Assembly: GCA_027451905.1 (NCBI GenBank)
Contig: DAIDHV010000009.1
Span: forward strand, 1 to 64,000
Length of the DNA stretch: 64,000 nucleotides
Source of the DNA: Armatimonadota bacterium
GTDB taxonomy: Bacteria > Armatimonadota > Fimbriimonadia > Fimbriimonadales > Fimbriimonadaceae
Direction of reading: 5' to 3'
Below are positions 26,204-35,360 of this stretch, in pieces (positions within the stretch are counted from its first letter, which is position 1; the number at the start of each line of letters is the position of its first letter). The notes below the pieces were generated by a model that was not told where the DNA came from, made no database searches, and saw nothing but the letters and a program-made list of their open reading frames with translations. Both the position numbers and the translations under genes were made by a program.

Positions 26204-28381
26204 TTAAACGGGCGAGGCTTTGCTAATTTTAACAACCGCCTTCTTGAATTCTGGAATTTTGCTCACCGGATCATATGCCCGATTGGTCAACAAATTAGCC
26301 GACTGGGCGCCCGCCCAGTGGTAAGGAATAAAAATGGTGTCTGGCCGAATCGTGGTCACAACCTTCGCCTTAAGCACCAATGAGCCGCGCCGACTTTCAA
26401 CCTTCATATCCATCCCATCCTTGATCCCATACTGTTCGGCAAGAGTAGGATGAATTTCTACATAGGGCTCAGGGCACAAATCAACTAAAGCGCCGATCCT
26501 CCTAGTTTGGGTTCCACTTAGGTATTGACTAATGACGCGTCCAGTTGTTAAGATAATCGGATACTCGTCATCTGGCTCCTCCGCACTCGGTCGATAGGTC
26601 ACCGCATTAAAATGAGCTTTCCCATCAGGGGTTGCAAACTTTCGATCTTCCCAAAGCCTTGGCGTTCCTGGATGGCCAATCTCGGGGCAAGGCCAAAAGA
26701 CCCCATACTCTTTTTCGATCCGTTCGTAAGTAATCCCGTAGTAATCGGCGGTGCCACCTTTGCTGGCAACCCTAAGCTCATTAAAGATATCCTCAGAGCT
26801 TTGGTACCGAAAAAACTGCCCCCTCCCAAGCCGTTTCGCAAGTTCAAGCAAGATGCTTGTGTCGGTGCGAGCTTCGCCGGGAGGGTCAACTGCCTTTTGA
26901 ATGCGGATGACCCTCCCCTCTGCGCTTGTACTGGTCCCGTCCTCTTCTTCGTGTAAAGAACCAGCCAGAACGTAGTCCGCATACTGGGCAGTTTCATTCA
27001 AGAAAAAATCAATCGCTGTGTAATGGTCTAACTTTTCTAAAGCCTCTCTGGTGAAGTTAGAATCGGGCAAAGAAACCAAGGGGTTAAAGCAAATGCTAAT
27101 CAAAACCTTAATCTGCCCCGCATGGATCAACTCCATGATTTCTGGAGCCGGATGCCCCTTTTGAGGCAGTTCCGATTCGGAAATGCCCCAAACTTCGGCA
27201 ATATATTTTCGGTGATCTGGATTGGTGATATCTCGATTTCCCGGTAGCTGGTCGCACTTATGACCGTGCTCTCTTCCCCCCTGACCATTGCCTTGACCCG
27301 TAATCGTGCCGTACCCGCAGCCCCGCTTCCCAATTCTGCCGGTGGCAAGAACCAAATTGATGCAAGAGACCACGTTGTCTACTCCTTTCGTGTGATGTTC
27401 AATCCCCCTGGCATGAAGCAAAAAGGATGACTCTGCTTTACCCCACATGCGGGCAGCCTGTTCGATGTCCTCGACCCTTACCCCACTTATCCGGCTGGCT
27501 TCTTCCACCGACATCGCAAGAGCGGCAGCTTTTGTTTCCTCAAATCCACTCGTGTGATCCCTTATGAACTCGTGATCCAGCATGTCTTCTTCAATCAAAA
27601 TCCGAAGCATTGCCAGCAGCAAGGCAGAATCAGCCCCCGGCCTGACCGGCAAATGCAGGTCACAAGTTCTAGCAAGAGGAGTTACTCGCGGGTCCACCAT
27701 AATCAACTTCGCACCCTTATCCCTTGCCCTCCAAATGTAGTCGGTGGTGATGGGTGAGCACTCTGCCACATTTGTGCCGAGACACATAATGACCTTAGCG
27801 TCCAAAATGTCGGCCCAAGAGTTGGATGCCCGATCTAATCCAAATGCCTTCTTATTGCCAGCTCCCGCGCTGACCATGCACAGCCGACCGTTATAATCCA
27901 GCTCGGCCGTCTGAACCGCTACTCTAGCAAATTTGCCCACTAGGTAGCTCTTTTCATTAGTTAAAGACACTCCAGAGAGAACTGCAACTGAATCTTTGCC
28001 GTACTTTGTCTGCGCCTCGCCGATTGCATCCACCGTTTTCGAAAAGGCTTCATCCCAGGTGGTTTCCGCAAATCCAACTCCTTCCACCCGCTTAAGTGGT
28101 GCCAAAATTCGGTCAGGATGGCCATCTTGCATATACCGCCGTACCCCCTTGGGGCACAGTTTGCCCCGATTGAAAGGAAACTCCTCCCACGGCTCAAATC
28201 CAATAACGCTGTTGCCCTTAACCTTCAGTTGAATTCCGCACTGTTGACCACAAAAGCAGCAGTGGGTCTTCACTAACTTTTCAGCATCGCCTCGGCCCTG
28301 CCATCCCCCTGGAGGTTCGTATTTGAGGTGGGGCCCAAATTGTTCAATGAGTTTTTCTTGAGAGGTGGGGAGTTTTGCCAT
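26204..28381 (-). CDS. Nas-type nitrate reductase-like molybdopterin oxidoreductase
   Basis: 725 residues. The N-terminal 4Fe-4S site is Cys41-x2-Cys44-x3-Cys48 (HCCFCGQQCG) with Cys76 in GKLCPKG. The molybdenum ligand is Cys170 in YNGRLCMVSAGAG, the sequence usual in cytoplasmic assimilatory (Nas) nitrate reductases and not the formate dehydrogenase pattern. Bis-MGD binding segments follow (GTNVAECSPITTDYIW, VDPRVTPLARTCDLHLPV, ITGQGNGQGGREHG, ILTTGRVISQYLSGTQTRR). No Tat signal is seen, so it is cytoplasmic. It is the last gene of the operon behind a NarI-like cytochrome subunit, and mobA nearby would supply the cofactor. Nitrate is the likely substrate; a different oxyanion cannot be ruled out. 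Confidence 0.82.
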   Translation of the reverse strand: MAKLPTSQEKLIEQFGPHLKYEPPGGWQGRGDAEKLVKTHCCFCGQQCGIQLKVKGNSVIGFEPWEEFPFNRGKLCPKGVRRYMQDGHPDRILAPLKRVEGVGFAETTWDEAFSKTVDAIGEAQTKYGKDSVAVLSGVSLTNEKSYLVGKFARVAVQTAELDYNGRLCMVSAGAGNKKAFGLDRASNSWADILDAKVIMCLGTNVAECSPITTDYIWRARDKGAKLIMVDPRVTPLARTCDLHLPVRPGADSALLLAMLRILIEEDMLDHEFIRDHTSGFEETKAAALAMSVEEASRISGVRVEDIEQAARMWGKAESSFLLHARGIEHHTKGVDNVVSCINLVLATGRIGKRGCGYGTITGQGNGQGGREHGHKCDQLPGNRDITNPDHRKYIAEVWGISESELPQKGHPAPEIMELIHAGQIKVLISICFNPLVSLPDSNFTREALEKLDHYTAIDFFLNETAQYADYVLAGSLHEEEDGTSTSAEGRVIRIQKAVDPPGEARTDTSILLELAKRLGRGQFFRYQSSEDIFNELRVASKGGTADYYGITYERIEKEYGVFWPCPEIGHPGTPRLWEDRKFATPDGKAHFNAVTYRPSAEEPDDEYPIILTTGRVISQYLSGTQTRRIGALVDLCPEPYVEIHPTLAEQYGIKDGMDMKVESRRGSLVLKAKVVTTIRPDTIFIPYHWAGAQSANLLTNRAYDPVSKIPEFKKAVVKISKASPV

Positions 28382-28384
28382 AAA

Positions 28385-29404
28385 TTAACCTACAAACGGG
28401 TTGCCCTCCATCAGATTAGCCTGATTGATGGCAATGAGCTTTCTTTTTTCTTCCGGGGACACATTTTGATGCTCGCCAAAATCAAAGCCGATCTCCTTCA
28501 TGATGTCAACCAAATCGTCATGGTGAAGCTGAGATTGGTACGGCTGCATAGATCGAGCGCATAACGCTTGTTCACCACGAGCCCCCTCTTGCTTATAAAA
28601 CTGCACGCCAAGCTGCGCCGGCCGCTGGGCAATGTGGAATAACTTGCCGAATGGCAAATAAATCAAAAGCAGAACCACGGTAAACGCATGCAAAAGCGAG
28701 AGGAACGAAAAATGAGATCCTCCCATCAGTTTGTAACTAGCGGTAAGCATCAACCCCGTTACCGAAACACTGAACAGCAAGAACAACGGAACCATGTCGT
28801 TATAAATAGTCTCCACCGCAGTTGCCGCATGGTTGAATAACCTTCGGTGCATGGCAAGCCCAACCCCGATGAGGATAAACAAGGAGCAGAAATCAAGGAT
28901 GTTGAACATAAAGAACCCGATGATGCCGTGAGGGTCAAAAGCAAACAAAGATAAACCCATGAAATCAACCGTGTAGTTATGCCCCCTTAAACCAAACCGA
29001 AACCATCCCCAACTTAATGGAATCGTCACCGCGAAGGCAACAAGACACCCCCATGCCAAGCACATGTGGGCAAACCATCGCTTTTTATCTCGTTTTGCAA
29101 TAAATCTCTGCACAACGATATTCATCACCGTCAATTTGGCAAGCTGCCAAACATTAAGCACCAGCTTTTTGGGCTGAAAAAACAGGCGCAATGAAGCCAT
29201 GAAATACTTCATGGTTGGAGGGCGCTGAACCCACATTAAGTATCGGTACATAAACCCAAACGCGGCAAAAAGTGTTGCTGCCGCATAGGGTGCTAGCGGT
29301 GCGTCGAACCTTGAGAATCGCCCCGATCCAAGGTAAATGGCAAGCAACACCGCAAACGCAGCCAAAGAGGCACCGGTTAGTGAGATGACTTGAGATCGGC
29401 TCAC
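28385..29404 (-). CDS. NarI-like membrane cytochrome b subunit
   Basis: 339 residues starting with GTG, its first base overlapping the stop of the regulator gene (TAGTG). Six or seven membrane helices are visible; His residues in WFAHMCLAWGCLVAF, LAMHRRLFNH, LLHAFTVV and GKLFHIAQRP are placed as in the heme b ligands of NarI/HdrE-type quinol-oxidising subunits. A soluble C-terminal tail (MKEIGFDFGEHQNVSPEEKR) is unusual for NarI. It would take electrons from quinol and pass them toward the molybdenum enzyme whose gene starts three bases later. Confidence 0.72.
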   Translation of the reverse strand: MSRSQVISLTGASLAAFAVLLAIYLGSGRFSRFDAPLAPYAAATLFAAFGFMYRYLMWVQRPPTMKYFMASLRLFFQPKKLVLNVWQLAKLTVMNIVVQRFIAKRDKKRWFAHMCLAWGCLVAFAVTIPLSWGWFRFGLRGHNYTVDFMGLSLFAFDPHGIIGFFMFNILDFCSLFILIGVGLAMHRRLFNHAATAVETIYNDMVPLFLLFSVSVTGLMLTASYKLMGGSHFSFLSLLHAFTVVLLLIYLPFGKLFHIAQRPAQLGVQFYKQEGARGEQALCARSMQPYQSQLHHDDLVDIMKEIGFDFGEHQNVSPEEKRKLIAINQANLMEGNPFVG

Positions 29405-30138
29405 TAGGTAAGCAGCCTCCCAAGCTCTCTTTCGTTGAGAATTGTCATAAAGCGATTATCTGTCTTCAAGAGTCCCTCTTTTTGCCAGCGGCTTAAAATT
29501 CTAATTGACGTTTCGGTAGTGGTTCCTGCCATTTCCCCCAAATCCTGCCGAGTCAAAGGGACCTGAATCTCGACGGCCCCTTCTTTTTGGACCCCAAAGC
29601 TGTCCGCCAAAATAAACAGCACGGCGGCAATCCTTTGGTCAACCTTGCCCGAAGAAAACCGAGAGATCATCTCATGGGCGCGCCTAAGCCTTGGACCGAT
29701 GCTTCGAACAATCTGGTCTTTTAACCGATTATTGGAGTGGTAAACGGTCAAGAAATAATGAGTTGGAATCTTGACATACCAGCAATTTGTTGCCGCAAGC
29801 GCGCTCAAAGGAAAGGCTCGCCCTTCGATTGCTGCCATCATCCCAAAACATTGTCCGGGACCCAATAGCTCCATCGCCGATTCCTGCCCGTTTGAACTGC
29901 ACTTCACCATCTTCACAAAGCCATCACCCACGATTCCCATGTACTCAGAAGGATCTCCAGCCCTCCAAATGCACTCCCCTCGTTCCGCAAACGCTAAAAT
30001 AACTGCATCCAAAAGCACCTCTTCTTCTTGCTCGGTCAGCGGGTTCAAAATGCTACACGATTGAAGAACCTGCACTTTCGCCGGCTTTCCGGAAGTAGCG
30101 CCGACTTTGCCAATAGTTCTGCTAACTGGCAGGGGCAT
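29404..30138 (-). CDS. Crp/Fnr-family transcriptional regulator
   Basis: 244 residues from ATG 30138, seven bases after a perfect AAGGAGG; a GTG at 30144 is too close to it. N-terminal cyclic-nucleotide-binding-like jelly roll (LAFAERGECIWRAGDPSEYM, GPGQCFGMMAAIEG), a long dimerisation helix and a winged helix-turn-helix (LTRQDLGEMAGTTTETSIRILSRWQKEGL). The cysteine cluster of oxygen-sensing FNR is not present, only a single Cys at SCSIL, so it is nearer DNR/NnrR or other heme- or ligand-type members. It lies inside the nitrate operon and likely controls it in response to oxygen or NO. Confidence 0.88.
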   Translation of the reverse strand: MPLPVSRTIGKVGATSGKPAKVQVLQSCSILNPLTEQEEEVLLDAVILAFAERGECIWRAGDPSEYMGIVGDGFVKMVKCSSNGQESAMELLGPGQCFGMMAAIEGRAFPLSALAATNCWYVKIPTHYFLTVYHSNNRLKDQIVRSIGPRLRRAHEMISRFSSGKVDQRIAAVLFILADSFGVQKEGAVEIQVPLTRQDLGEMAGTTTETSIRILSRWQKEGLLKTDNRFMTILNERELGRLLT

Positions 30139-31510
30139 AGTCACGCCTCCTTAAAACCGGCACAAAAACAGTGGCGGCCCAAATAAATAAACCAAGCAAC
30201 TCAATGAACCCCGTCATTCCCGCTAATGGAGCAAGGGTTTTCTGATAGTCACTTGCAATAAGAAAAAAGACCCTCCCTCCATTGCCAAGGTTCAGCAACC
30301 AAAACGCACTCCAGAACTTCGACAGGTGAGACACTTCAAAATCATTCATCATTGCCACCACGTGGGCGGCAACTCCAAAGATCATCTGCGAAATCACCCC
30401 AACCGTAATTGCATGCTCAACCGCGCTGCTGTAGGCATGAGAAAATGGCCGATGTATTAAGTACAGATGAAGTGGCTCCAGTAAAAAGAGTCCGCCAGAA
30501 ATCAAGAGCCAGAAGAAGGCACTCCTTATAAATTTGTGAGATCGAAGCACCACTCGAGTTGGCTCAAAAACGCGGCTAGCATAGACCAGCAAAATCGAAG
30601 CGGAGGCAAGGGCAGCTCCTCCCGCATAGTAAATTGCCCTTTCATGAACAGCAAATCCAGATCGAAAATAGAGAACCCAGCCGACCATTCGCATGAGCAG
30701 ACCAAGGTTCCAAATCATAAACCCAGCAAGTGCAAACCCCTTAATCGGCTCCTTAAACCCAAAGCATTCATGAAGCTTAACAAGTGCCACCCCAAAAATC
30801 ATCTCGGGTACAAACCCAAGAAACTGGGCCGCGCGGTAAGGTGGGAACCACTCCCCGATAAATTGGACATTTGCCAAAACCTGAACCTGGTGCGAATAGG
30901 CAAAAACAAATGGCTCTGAAAGGGCGGCAATGAGCCACCAAAAAAGCGAGGCAAACACAAAGGCAGTAGGCCACGTTAAGGCTTTGCCATCTCTGTATCG
31001 GGTCAGACTCGTATTGGCCAAAAACAGAACCACCGCAAGCGCCTGCAATCCAGACGCAAACACGCCAAGACCAAACCCCATCCGAACCTGGGATGCCGAT
31101 AACCATTCCGCTGCGAATCGGATTAAGACCGCCGCCAAGATCAACCCAAGGCTGGAATAGGCCAATCCATAAAAGAGCCGAATCCTGCTTAGCCGAGGCG
31201 CATGCTGCTGCAAGGCAAACCCCATGACAAACAAACCAACCCACCCGTACAATTGGGCGTTGGCATGGGCAAGGATCGAAGGCAGCCACGCTGCCTCTGC
31301 CCTGGCCCCCCTAGCACTGATGCCAACAAGAGCAATGGCACCCAAAAGACAACCGGCGGTAAGGACACACAGAACTCCCGAAATAAAAAACGGCTTGTAA
31401 ATGCTGGTTACCACTCTGGAATCTTCCAAAGCTCCCCTATCCTCACTGCTTTTAGCCGCGAGCCCGTTCCGTTGTCCTTTCGTGTGCAGTTTCTGATTGA
31501 TCGAACTCAC
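30122..31510 (-). CDS. NnrS family membrane protein
   Basis: 462 residues starting with GTG 31510. About 12 membrane helices; the N-terminal LPSILAHANAQLYGWVGLFVMGFALQ and later AAQFLGFVPEMIFGVAL and HAITVGVISQMIFGVAAHVV are the conserved histidine-bearing helices of NnrS. The family contains heme and copper, and protects cells from nitric oxide formed in nitrate/nitrite reduction. It overlaps the Crp/Fnr gene by 17 bases in a nitrate operon, which matches the family role. Confidence 0.88.
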   Translation of the reverse strand: MSSINQKLHTKGQRNGLAAKSSEDRGALEDSRVVTSIYKPFFISGVLCVLTAGCLLGAIALVGISARGARAEAAWLPSILAHANAQLYGWVGLFVMGFALQQHAPRLSRIRLFYGLAYSSLGLILAAVLIRFAAEWLSASQVRMGFGLGVFASGLQALAVVLFLANTSLTRYRDGKALTWPTAFVFASLFWWLIAALSEPFVFAYSHQVQVLANVQFIGEWFPPYRAAQFLGFVPEMIFGVALVKLHECFGFKEPIKGFALAGFMIWNLGLLMRMVGWVLYFRSGFAVHERAIYYAGGAALASASILLVYASRVFEPTRVVLRSHKFIRSAFFWLLISGGLFLLEPLHLYLIHRPFSHAYSSAVEHAITVGVISQMIFGVAAHVVAMMNDFEVSHLSKFWSAFWLLNLGNGGRVFFLIASDYQKTLAPLAGMTGFIELLGLFIWAATVFVPVLRRRDYAPAS

Positions 31511-31554
31511 TCCTACACCCTAGTTCCTAAAAGCCACTTTTCCTATGATTTGCG

Positions 31555-31788
31555 TCATACTTGCCGGTCAATCCTTGCAATTCCGATAAACATCCACAGC
31601 TGAACACAAAAGCAAATCAAACTCACAACCGCTGCCGGAATCGCCATTGCCGGCTTCCCTGCAATAAGGTTTTCCACCACCCCAAAACAAAGCCACATTT
31701 GAATTAAGATCAATAACAAGCTGAATAGAATAAGAGCCACAAAGATTGTCAGCTGATGTTCGCGATGATGATCGTCTGGCGTAATCAC
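31555..31788 (-). CDS. small two-helix membrane protein (DUF6755-like)
   Basis: 77 residues from GTG 31788 in a GTGA overlap with the Rieske gene. Two membrane helices (LTIFVALILFSLLLILIQMW and AAVVSLICFCVQLWMFIGIA) linked by a short loop with AGKPAMAI, after a His-rich polar N-terminus (DDHHREH). It matches the small membrane proteins placed beside Rieske and nitrate reductase genes in several phyla. Probably an anchoring or assembly part of the electron-transfer complex; function not shown by sequence. Confidence 0.7.
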   Translation of the reverse strand: MITPDDHHREHQLTIFVALILFSLLLILIQMWLCFGVVENLIAGKPAMAIPAAVVSLICFCVQLWMFIGIARIDRQV

Positions 31789-32285
31789 AGTTCTATCTCC
31801 GATCTGGTTGTCACACCGGTTGCATAGATTTCATCACCTCGGACTTCTAAAACGATTTTTGGCAATGGCCTTCTTGGCGGACCTTGAAGCACGGCACCAG
31901 TCTCCTCATTAAACGCCCCGTTGTGGCAAGGGCAAAAAATGCGGTTGTTCTGCGCTTGGTAATCCACTGGGCACGACAAATGGGTACACCGCCGACTGTA
32001 AGCCACAAATTGGCCCTGACTCAGATGGATCAGAAGGCACAAATCCTCCTGCCTTGGGTACGTAAACGTTTGGGAAGCCCCCACTGGCAAATCCGACACT
32101 TTTCCAATAAGCTGGCGATCAAAGTTCAGGGTCTCTCGGTCCGACCGCCCAACAAAGGCCATCCCAGCCGACCCCACCGCGAGCGCCCCGCTGACAAGCG
32201 TTAGGAACTTGAAGAGGTCTCGGCGAGACACGTAATTGTCATCGACCCAATCCACTGGAAAGTCGGTTTTAAGCTGCTGATCCAT
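31785..32285 (-). CDS. Tat-targeted Rieske iron-sulfur protein
   Basis: 166 residues. The N-terminus has a twin-arginine signal, SRRDLFKFLTLVSGALAVG, serving as export signal or anchor. The Rieske site is Cys100-Thr-His102 (RRCTHLSC) and Cys118-Pro-Cys-His121 (FCPCHNG), giving the two Cys and two His of the 2Fe-2S cluster; the extra Cys in each motif form the usual disulfide. It would sit on the outer face of the membrane and take electrons from quinol. ATG overlaps the stop of the ferredoxin gene by one base (TAATG). Confidence 0.9.
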   Translation of the reverse strand: MDQQLKTDFPVDWVDDNYVSRRDLFKFLTLVSGALAVGSAGMAFVGRSDRETLNFDRQLIGKVSDLPVGASQTFTYPRQEDLCLLIHLSQGQFVAYSRRCTHLSCPVDYQAQNNRIFCPCHNGAFNEETGAVLQGPPRRPLPKIVLEVRGDEIYATGVTTRSEIEL

Positions 32286-32881
32286 TATGAAGTCCTCGAT
32301 AAGACAAGCAAATCACTCTTCCTGATCACTGCTTGATCATCAACTGGCAGTTTGGAAGTTCCAGCCGGAGCCATTAAATACACCTTGGTTTTAATGGTTC
32401 GGCCCCCAAAAATAAATTCGTTAATCGGGTTGCCGCTGCGTTCAGCAGCAAGCTCTTCCGGCGTCCCAAAAAACAAGGCTCCAGAGGGACAAACCGTGGC
32501 ACACATCGGCTTTTTACCGATGGAAGTGCGATCGTAACACATATCGCACTTCATCATTTGGTCATGGTTCGATTCATACTTAGGAACCCCAAAAGGGCAG
32601 GCAAACAGGCAATTGGTGCAGCCGATGCAGCGGGGCTTTAGCGAAGACTGAACCACACCATCCGGAGTTCTTTTGATTGCGTCGGCAGGGCAAACCGCAG
32701 CACAGGCTGGCTCATCGCAATGCATGCAAATGACGGGGGTTGTTTGCACCGTGTCCCCTCTTTGAATTTGCTCCAAATGGATCATCGGAAAACCGGGATG
32801 GGTATCACATTCCGCACAAGCTGTTACGCAAGAATTGCATCCAATGCAACGGCTGGGATCAATGTAGAATTTACGTTCCAT
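32285..32881 (-). CDS. four-cluster 4Fe-4S ferredoxin subunit (NrfC/DmsB-like)
   Basis: 198 residues with the classic DmsB/NrfC spacing: [15 protein letters not shown] at the start, [35 protein letters not shown] and [22 protein letters not shown], enough cysteines for four 4Fe-4S clusters. It relays electrons from a quinol-oxidising partner to a molybdopterin enzyme. No signal peptide, so cytoplasmic like the catalytic subunit. It is first or second in the operon, after DUF7009. The C-terminal part beyond ~145 is degenerate and may dock the Rieske or NarI subunit. Confidence 0.9.
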   Translation of the reverse strand: MERKFYIDPSRCIGCNSCVTACAECDTHPGFPMIHLEQIQRGDTVQTTPVICMHCDEPACAAVCPADAIKRTPDGVVQSSLKPRCIGCTNCLFACPFGVPKYESNHDQMMKCDMCYDRTSIGKKPMCATVCPSGALFFGTPEELAAERSGNPINEFIFGGRTIKTKVYLMAPAGTSKLPVDDQAVIRKSDLLVLSRTS

Positions 32882-32924
32882 AAGCCACCGAGTTTTTCGA
32901 TCTTACCTTTGTGCTTAAGATCAA

Positions 32925-33311
32925 CTAAAAACAGCTCCCTTTTCTGTGCCGCTCACTAAACCCGTGAGGAGGCTCAAAGGTTTCGGTTGAAACTTCCCTT
33001 GTTTTTGGATGACGCGGGTGAACGCAAGGAAAGTCTTTCTCAAGAAAGTAGACAATGGAAGGTTCATGCTCTGAATCCAAATAGATTCCTTCCCGAAAAG
33101 GATCGGCAAGATCATCAACGTCATGTTGGGCCAAATCAACTCGCAAAAGTGCACCTTTCAGCGTAAGCCGAGACTCCTCGCCCTTGGAAATCTCAATTTG
33201 CCATGATCCGGGGCCCAGTCGCTGAGAAATAACCTGCCCCTCAATCAGCGCGGAAAGTTCAGCCGGTGTGATCCGCATCCGTACACTTTTTGGCATCCAC
33301 CTCACCTTCAT
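32925..33311 (-). CDS. DUF7009 family protein
   Basis: 128 residues. The opening MKVRWMPKSVRMRITPAEL lines up residue by residue with the family opening M-K-I-R-x-x-x-N-S-I-R-L-R-L-T, which fixes the start at 33311 rather than the internal ATG at 33296. Later parts (a strand-rich middle, then YFLEKDFPCVHPR) also match the family EKDF-x-C motif. Found beside nitrate or molybdoenzyme genes; its role is unknown. It probably heads the operon, 43 bp from the ferredoxin gene. Confidence 0.75.
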   Translation of the reverse strand: MKVRWMPKSVRMRITPAELSALIEGQVISQRLGPGSWQIEISKGEESRLTLKGALLRVDLAQHDVDDLADPFREGIYLDSEHEPSIVYFLEKDFPCVHPRHPKTREVSTETFEPPHGFSERHRKGSCF

Positions 33312-33419
33312 TCTGCGGACCCCAGCTTATAAATCCTCGTTTTCTTACCGATTTTATCCATGACTTTCTATAAACTTGAATAGATCATAGGTCTTTTTGA
33401 GACTCTACAAATTGGCTGG

Positions 33420-34583
33420 TTAAAACTTCACCTCAGTTTGTACATAAAACCAAGTTTGGCTTCCCCTTGGATTCCCTCCGAGATTGCCAATATAGGGCCC
33501 TGGCTGAAAATAGGCAACTCCCGCACTAAAATTCCAATATTGATTGGGAACATAATTTGCAGCAAGGTCCCATTCTTGCCCTACACTTGTGCCGCTCTTG
33601 CCCGTAGGATCGGTATAAAGTCCGTGAGGGCCAACATTCACTGCCCCGCTTGCCGCATACCAAGAATCAGAGGCATTGTAGAGCCAAAATCGGTGGAATG
33701 AACCACCAATAAGAAGTTTAGGAAGTGGCTTGTAAGACAGGCCCAAAACAACCTCTTCCATGTTCTTCCAACCCTGAAGATCGGCAATACCATAAAAGGG
33801 ATGGTTCGTCGGATACAAGTTATCAAAGGTATGAGTGCCATTGGGACCGCTACCCCCGCTTGCGATGTTGCCTTCAGCAAACGCATTGAGCTTTCTTAGC
33901 AGGGGATGAGCCACCTTAGCGTGAAGGGCAAAAGCACTTTGATTCTTGCCGGCTTCGGTTCCAAATTGAACGGCTGCCTCCGTCTCATAAGCCAATTGAT
34001 TTGTCTTCCAATGGCCATTAAAGTTAAGGGTAGTGATCGAAGTCTCCCCGATAGGGCTAGAATCAAATTTTTGATAAAGGCCAAAATACTCATTTTTCCT
34101 ATACTGAACAAGACCCAATAATCGAGCATTGCCGGGAAGCGGCACCGCAGTCCCTATTCTTACCGCAAAAAACTCCAAAGAGCGGAGGTGAGCAACCACC
34201 CCATCAAATGACCTTGCCGTGTTGACCCACTCTAGCGTGCCAATAAGTCTTTGATTCCCAACTGTCAAAGGAAGCCGACCTACTTCAAATGAACTTCCAC
34301 GATACTTGCGACCAAAGTACGCTAGGCGCATGTCGCTGTTATGAGGATCGGCACTGAGCGATCGCGTTGAATACCGATCGTCCGCAAATTGGTATTGCAA
34401 TTCACCACTCCAACCTTCTTGAGCCACAAATTTTGCCCCCAATCGAGTTCGGCTAAACATATCGTCCCGAGTTCCAGAACTTGGCGACAAAAAGCCAAGA
34501 TTGTCTCTTTGTTCGTACCGAAACCGTTGGTCAACATAAGGATGGATGGTTACGTTTTTAAGGAAGGTTAAATTTATAAACAT
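33420..34583 (-). CDS. alginate-export-type outer membrane porin
   Basis: 387 residues from ATG 34583 (a TTG lies two codons earlier). The body is amphipathic beta-strand throughout, beginning IHPYVDQRFRYEQRDNLGF and DMFSRTRLGAKFVAQEGWSGELQYQ, and ending in ...WFYVQTEVKF with a C-terminal Phe, the outer-membrane barrel signature; it matches the alginate export (AlgE) family. In several phyla these proteins accompany nitrate reductases and may pass nitrate or nitrite. Oddly, no classical signal peptide is present: only MFINLTFLKNV precedes the barrel, and an in-frame TAG stops extension further upstream. A 5' truncation or an unconventional start is possible. Confidence 0.75.
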   Translation of the reverse strand: MFINLTFLKNVTIHPYVDQRFRYEQRDNLGFLSPSSGTRDDMFSRTRLGAKFVAQEGWSGELQYQFADDRYSTRSLSADPHNSDMRLAYFGRKYRGSSFEVGRLPLTVGNQRLIGTLEWVNTARSFDGVVAHLRSLEFFAVRIGTAVPLPGNARLLGLVQYRKNEYFGLYQKFDSSPIGETSITTLNFNGHWKTNQLAYETEAAVQFGTEAGKNQSAFALHAKVAHPLLRKLNAFAEGNIASGGSGPNGTHTFDNLYPTNHPFYGIADLQGWKNMEEVVLGLSYKPLPKLLIGGSFHRFWLYNASDSWYAASGAVNVGPHGLYTDPTGKSGTSVGQEWDLAANYVPNQYWNFSAGVAYFQPGPYIGNLGGNPRGSQTWFYVQTEVKF

Positions 34584-34699
34584 TATCAATAGGGTTATCT
34601 GTTTAGAGTTAGCAAGCTATGATGAGCATCATAAGGAGACGACAAAACTGCTCCTTTGTGGGCAAAACTACGGCGGCGGCAAGGGAGCATAATTTCTAA

Positions 34700-35275
34700 A
34701 TGCTTTCGGATGTAGAAGCTGTCTTGCTGACAGGAGGAGCCAGCAAGCGCATGGGCACTCCCAAATCGGACATCATGGTTGATGGCACGTCCATTGGCAA
34801 TCGCACCGCTCTGGAACTTGCCTCGGTGTGTCAAAAAGTAACCGTCCTTGGTCTGCAGCCCCTTGAGGGCTACGGCTTTCAACTTGATTCGGAAGAATAT
34901 GGAGGTCCCCGCCGCGCCTTGGATCAATTCAAGCCCACCCACCCTTATGTATTTGTTGCCTCCTGCGATATGCCCCACTTTCAGGCAAATATCGTACTGC
35001 TGCTTAGAGACGAAATTGCTAACCACGATGCCTGTATCCCCTTTTTGGAAGGCTTTCGACAGCCCCTTTGCGGGCTTTACAAGCAACAAGTGATCGGAAG
35101 GCAAATTCAGGGCGAATCCAGCATGATGTCCCTGCTGAAACGGGTTGACGTGCAAGAAGTTGACGAAGGCAAATTACTTTCATTTGGCCTGAACCCTCGC
35201 CAATTTTTGAGCTTTAACACTCCAGTTGAACTTGAAGCAAGAATCAAAGCGCAAAACAATTTGTCTCCACTCTGA
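34700..35275 (+). CDS. mobA: molybdenum cofactor guanylyltransferase
   Basis: 191 residues. The nucleotide-binding loop LLTGGASKRMGTPKSD at residues 9-24 has the Leu-x2-Gly-Gly-x-Ser-x-Arg-Met-Gly-x3-Lys pattern of MobA. It is followed by the GTP-contacting VFVASCDMPHFQ (Asp, Mg2+-binding) and RQPLCGLYK. It links GMP to molybdopterin, giving the MGD cofactor used by the Nas-type enzyme nearby. Divergent from the porin gene; the upstream region has an AAGGAG / CTCCTT inverted repeat 45 to 70 bp ahead of the start. Confidence 0.9.
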   Translation: MLSDVEAVLLTGGASKRMGTPKSDIMVDGTSIGNRTALELASVCQKVTVLGLQPLEGYGFQLDSEEYGGPRRALDQFKPTHPYVFVASCDMPHFQANIVLLLRDEIANHDACIPFLEGFRQPLCGLYKQQVIGRQIQGESSMMSLLKRVDVQEVDEGKLLSFGLNPRQFLSFNTPVELEARIKAQNNLSPL

Positions 35276-35360
35276 ACCAGAGATCCAAAGGTCCATTAGC
35301 CCGAAAACCCCTGATGTGAAAACTCTTGCCATACCCATCCCCACGACGCTGCCATCTCCG

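Noticed and set aside
25852-26235. Minus-strand frame through the repeat at 26 kb, sharing ISALHPRPFLSTLRDERKGG with a frame at 49 kb
   Set aside because: The shared peptide comes from translating the intergenic DNA repeat; neither frame has other support.
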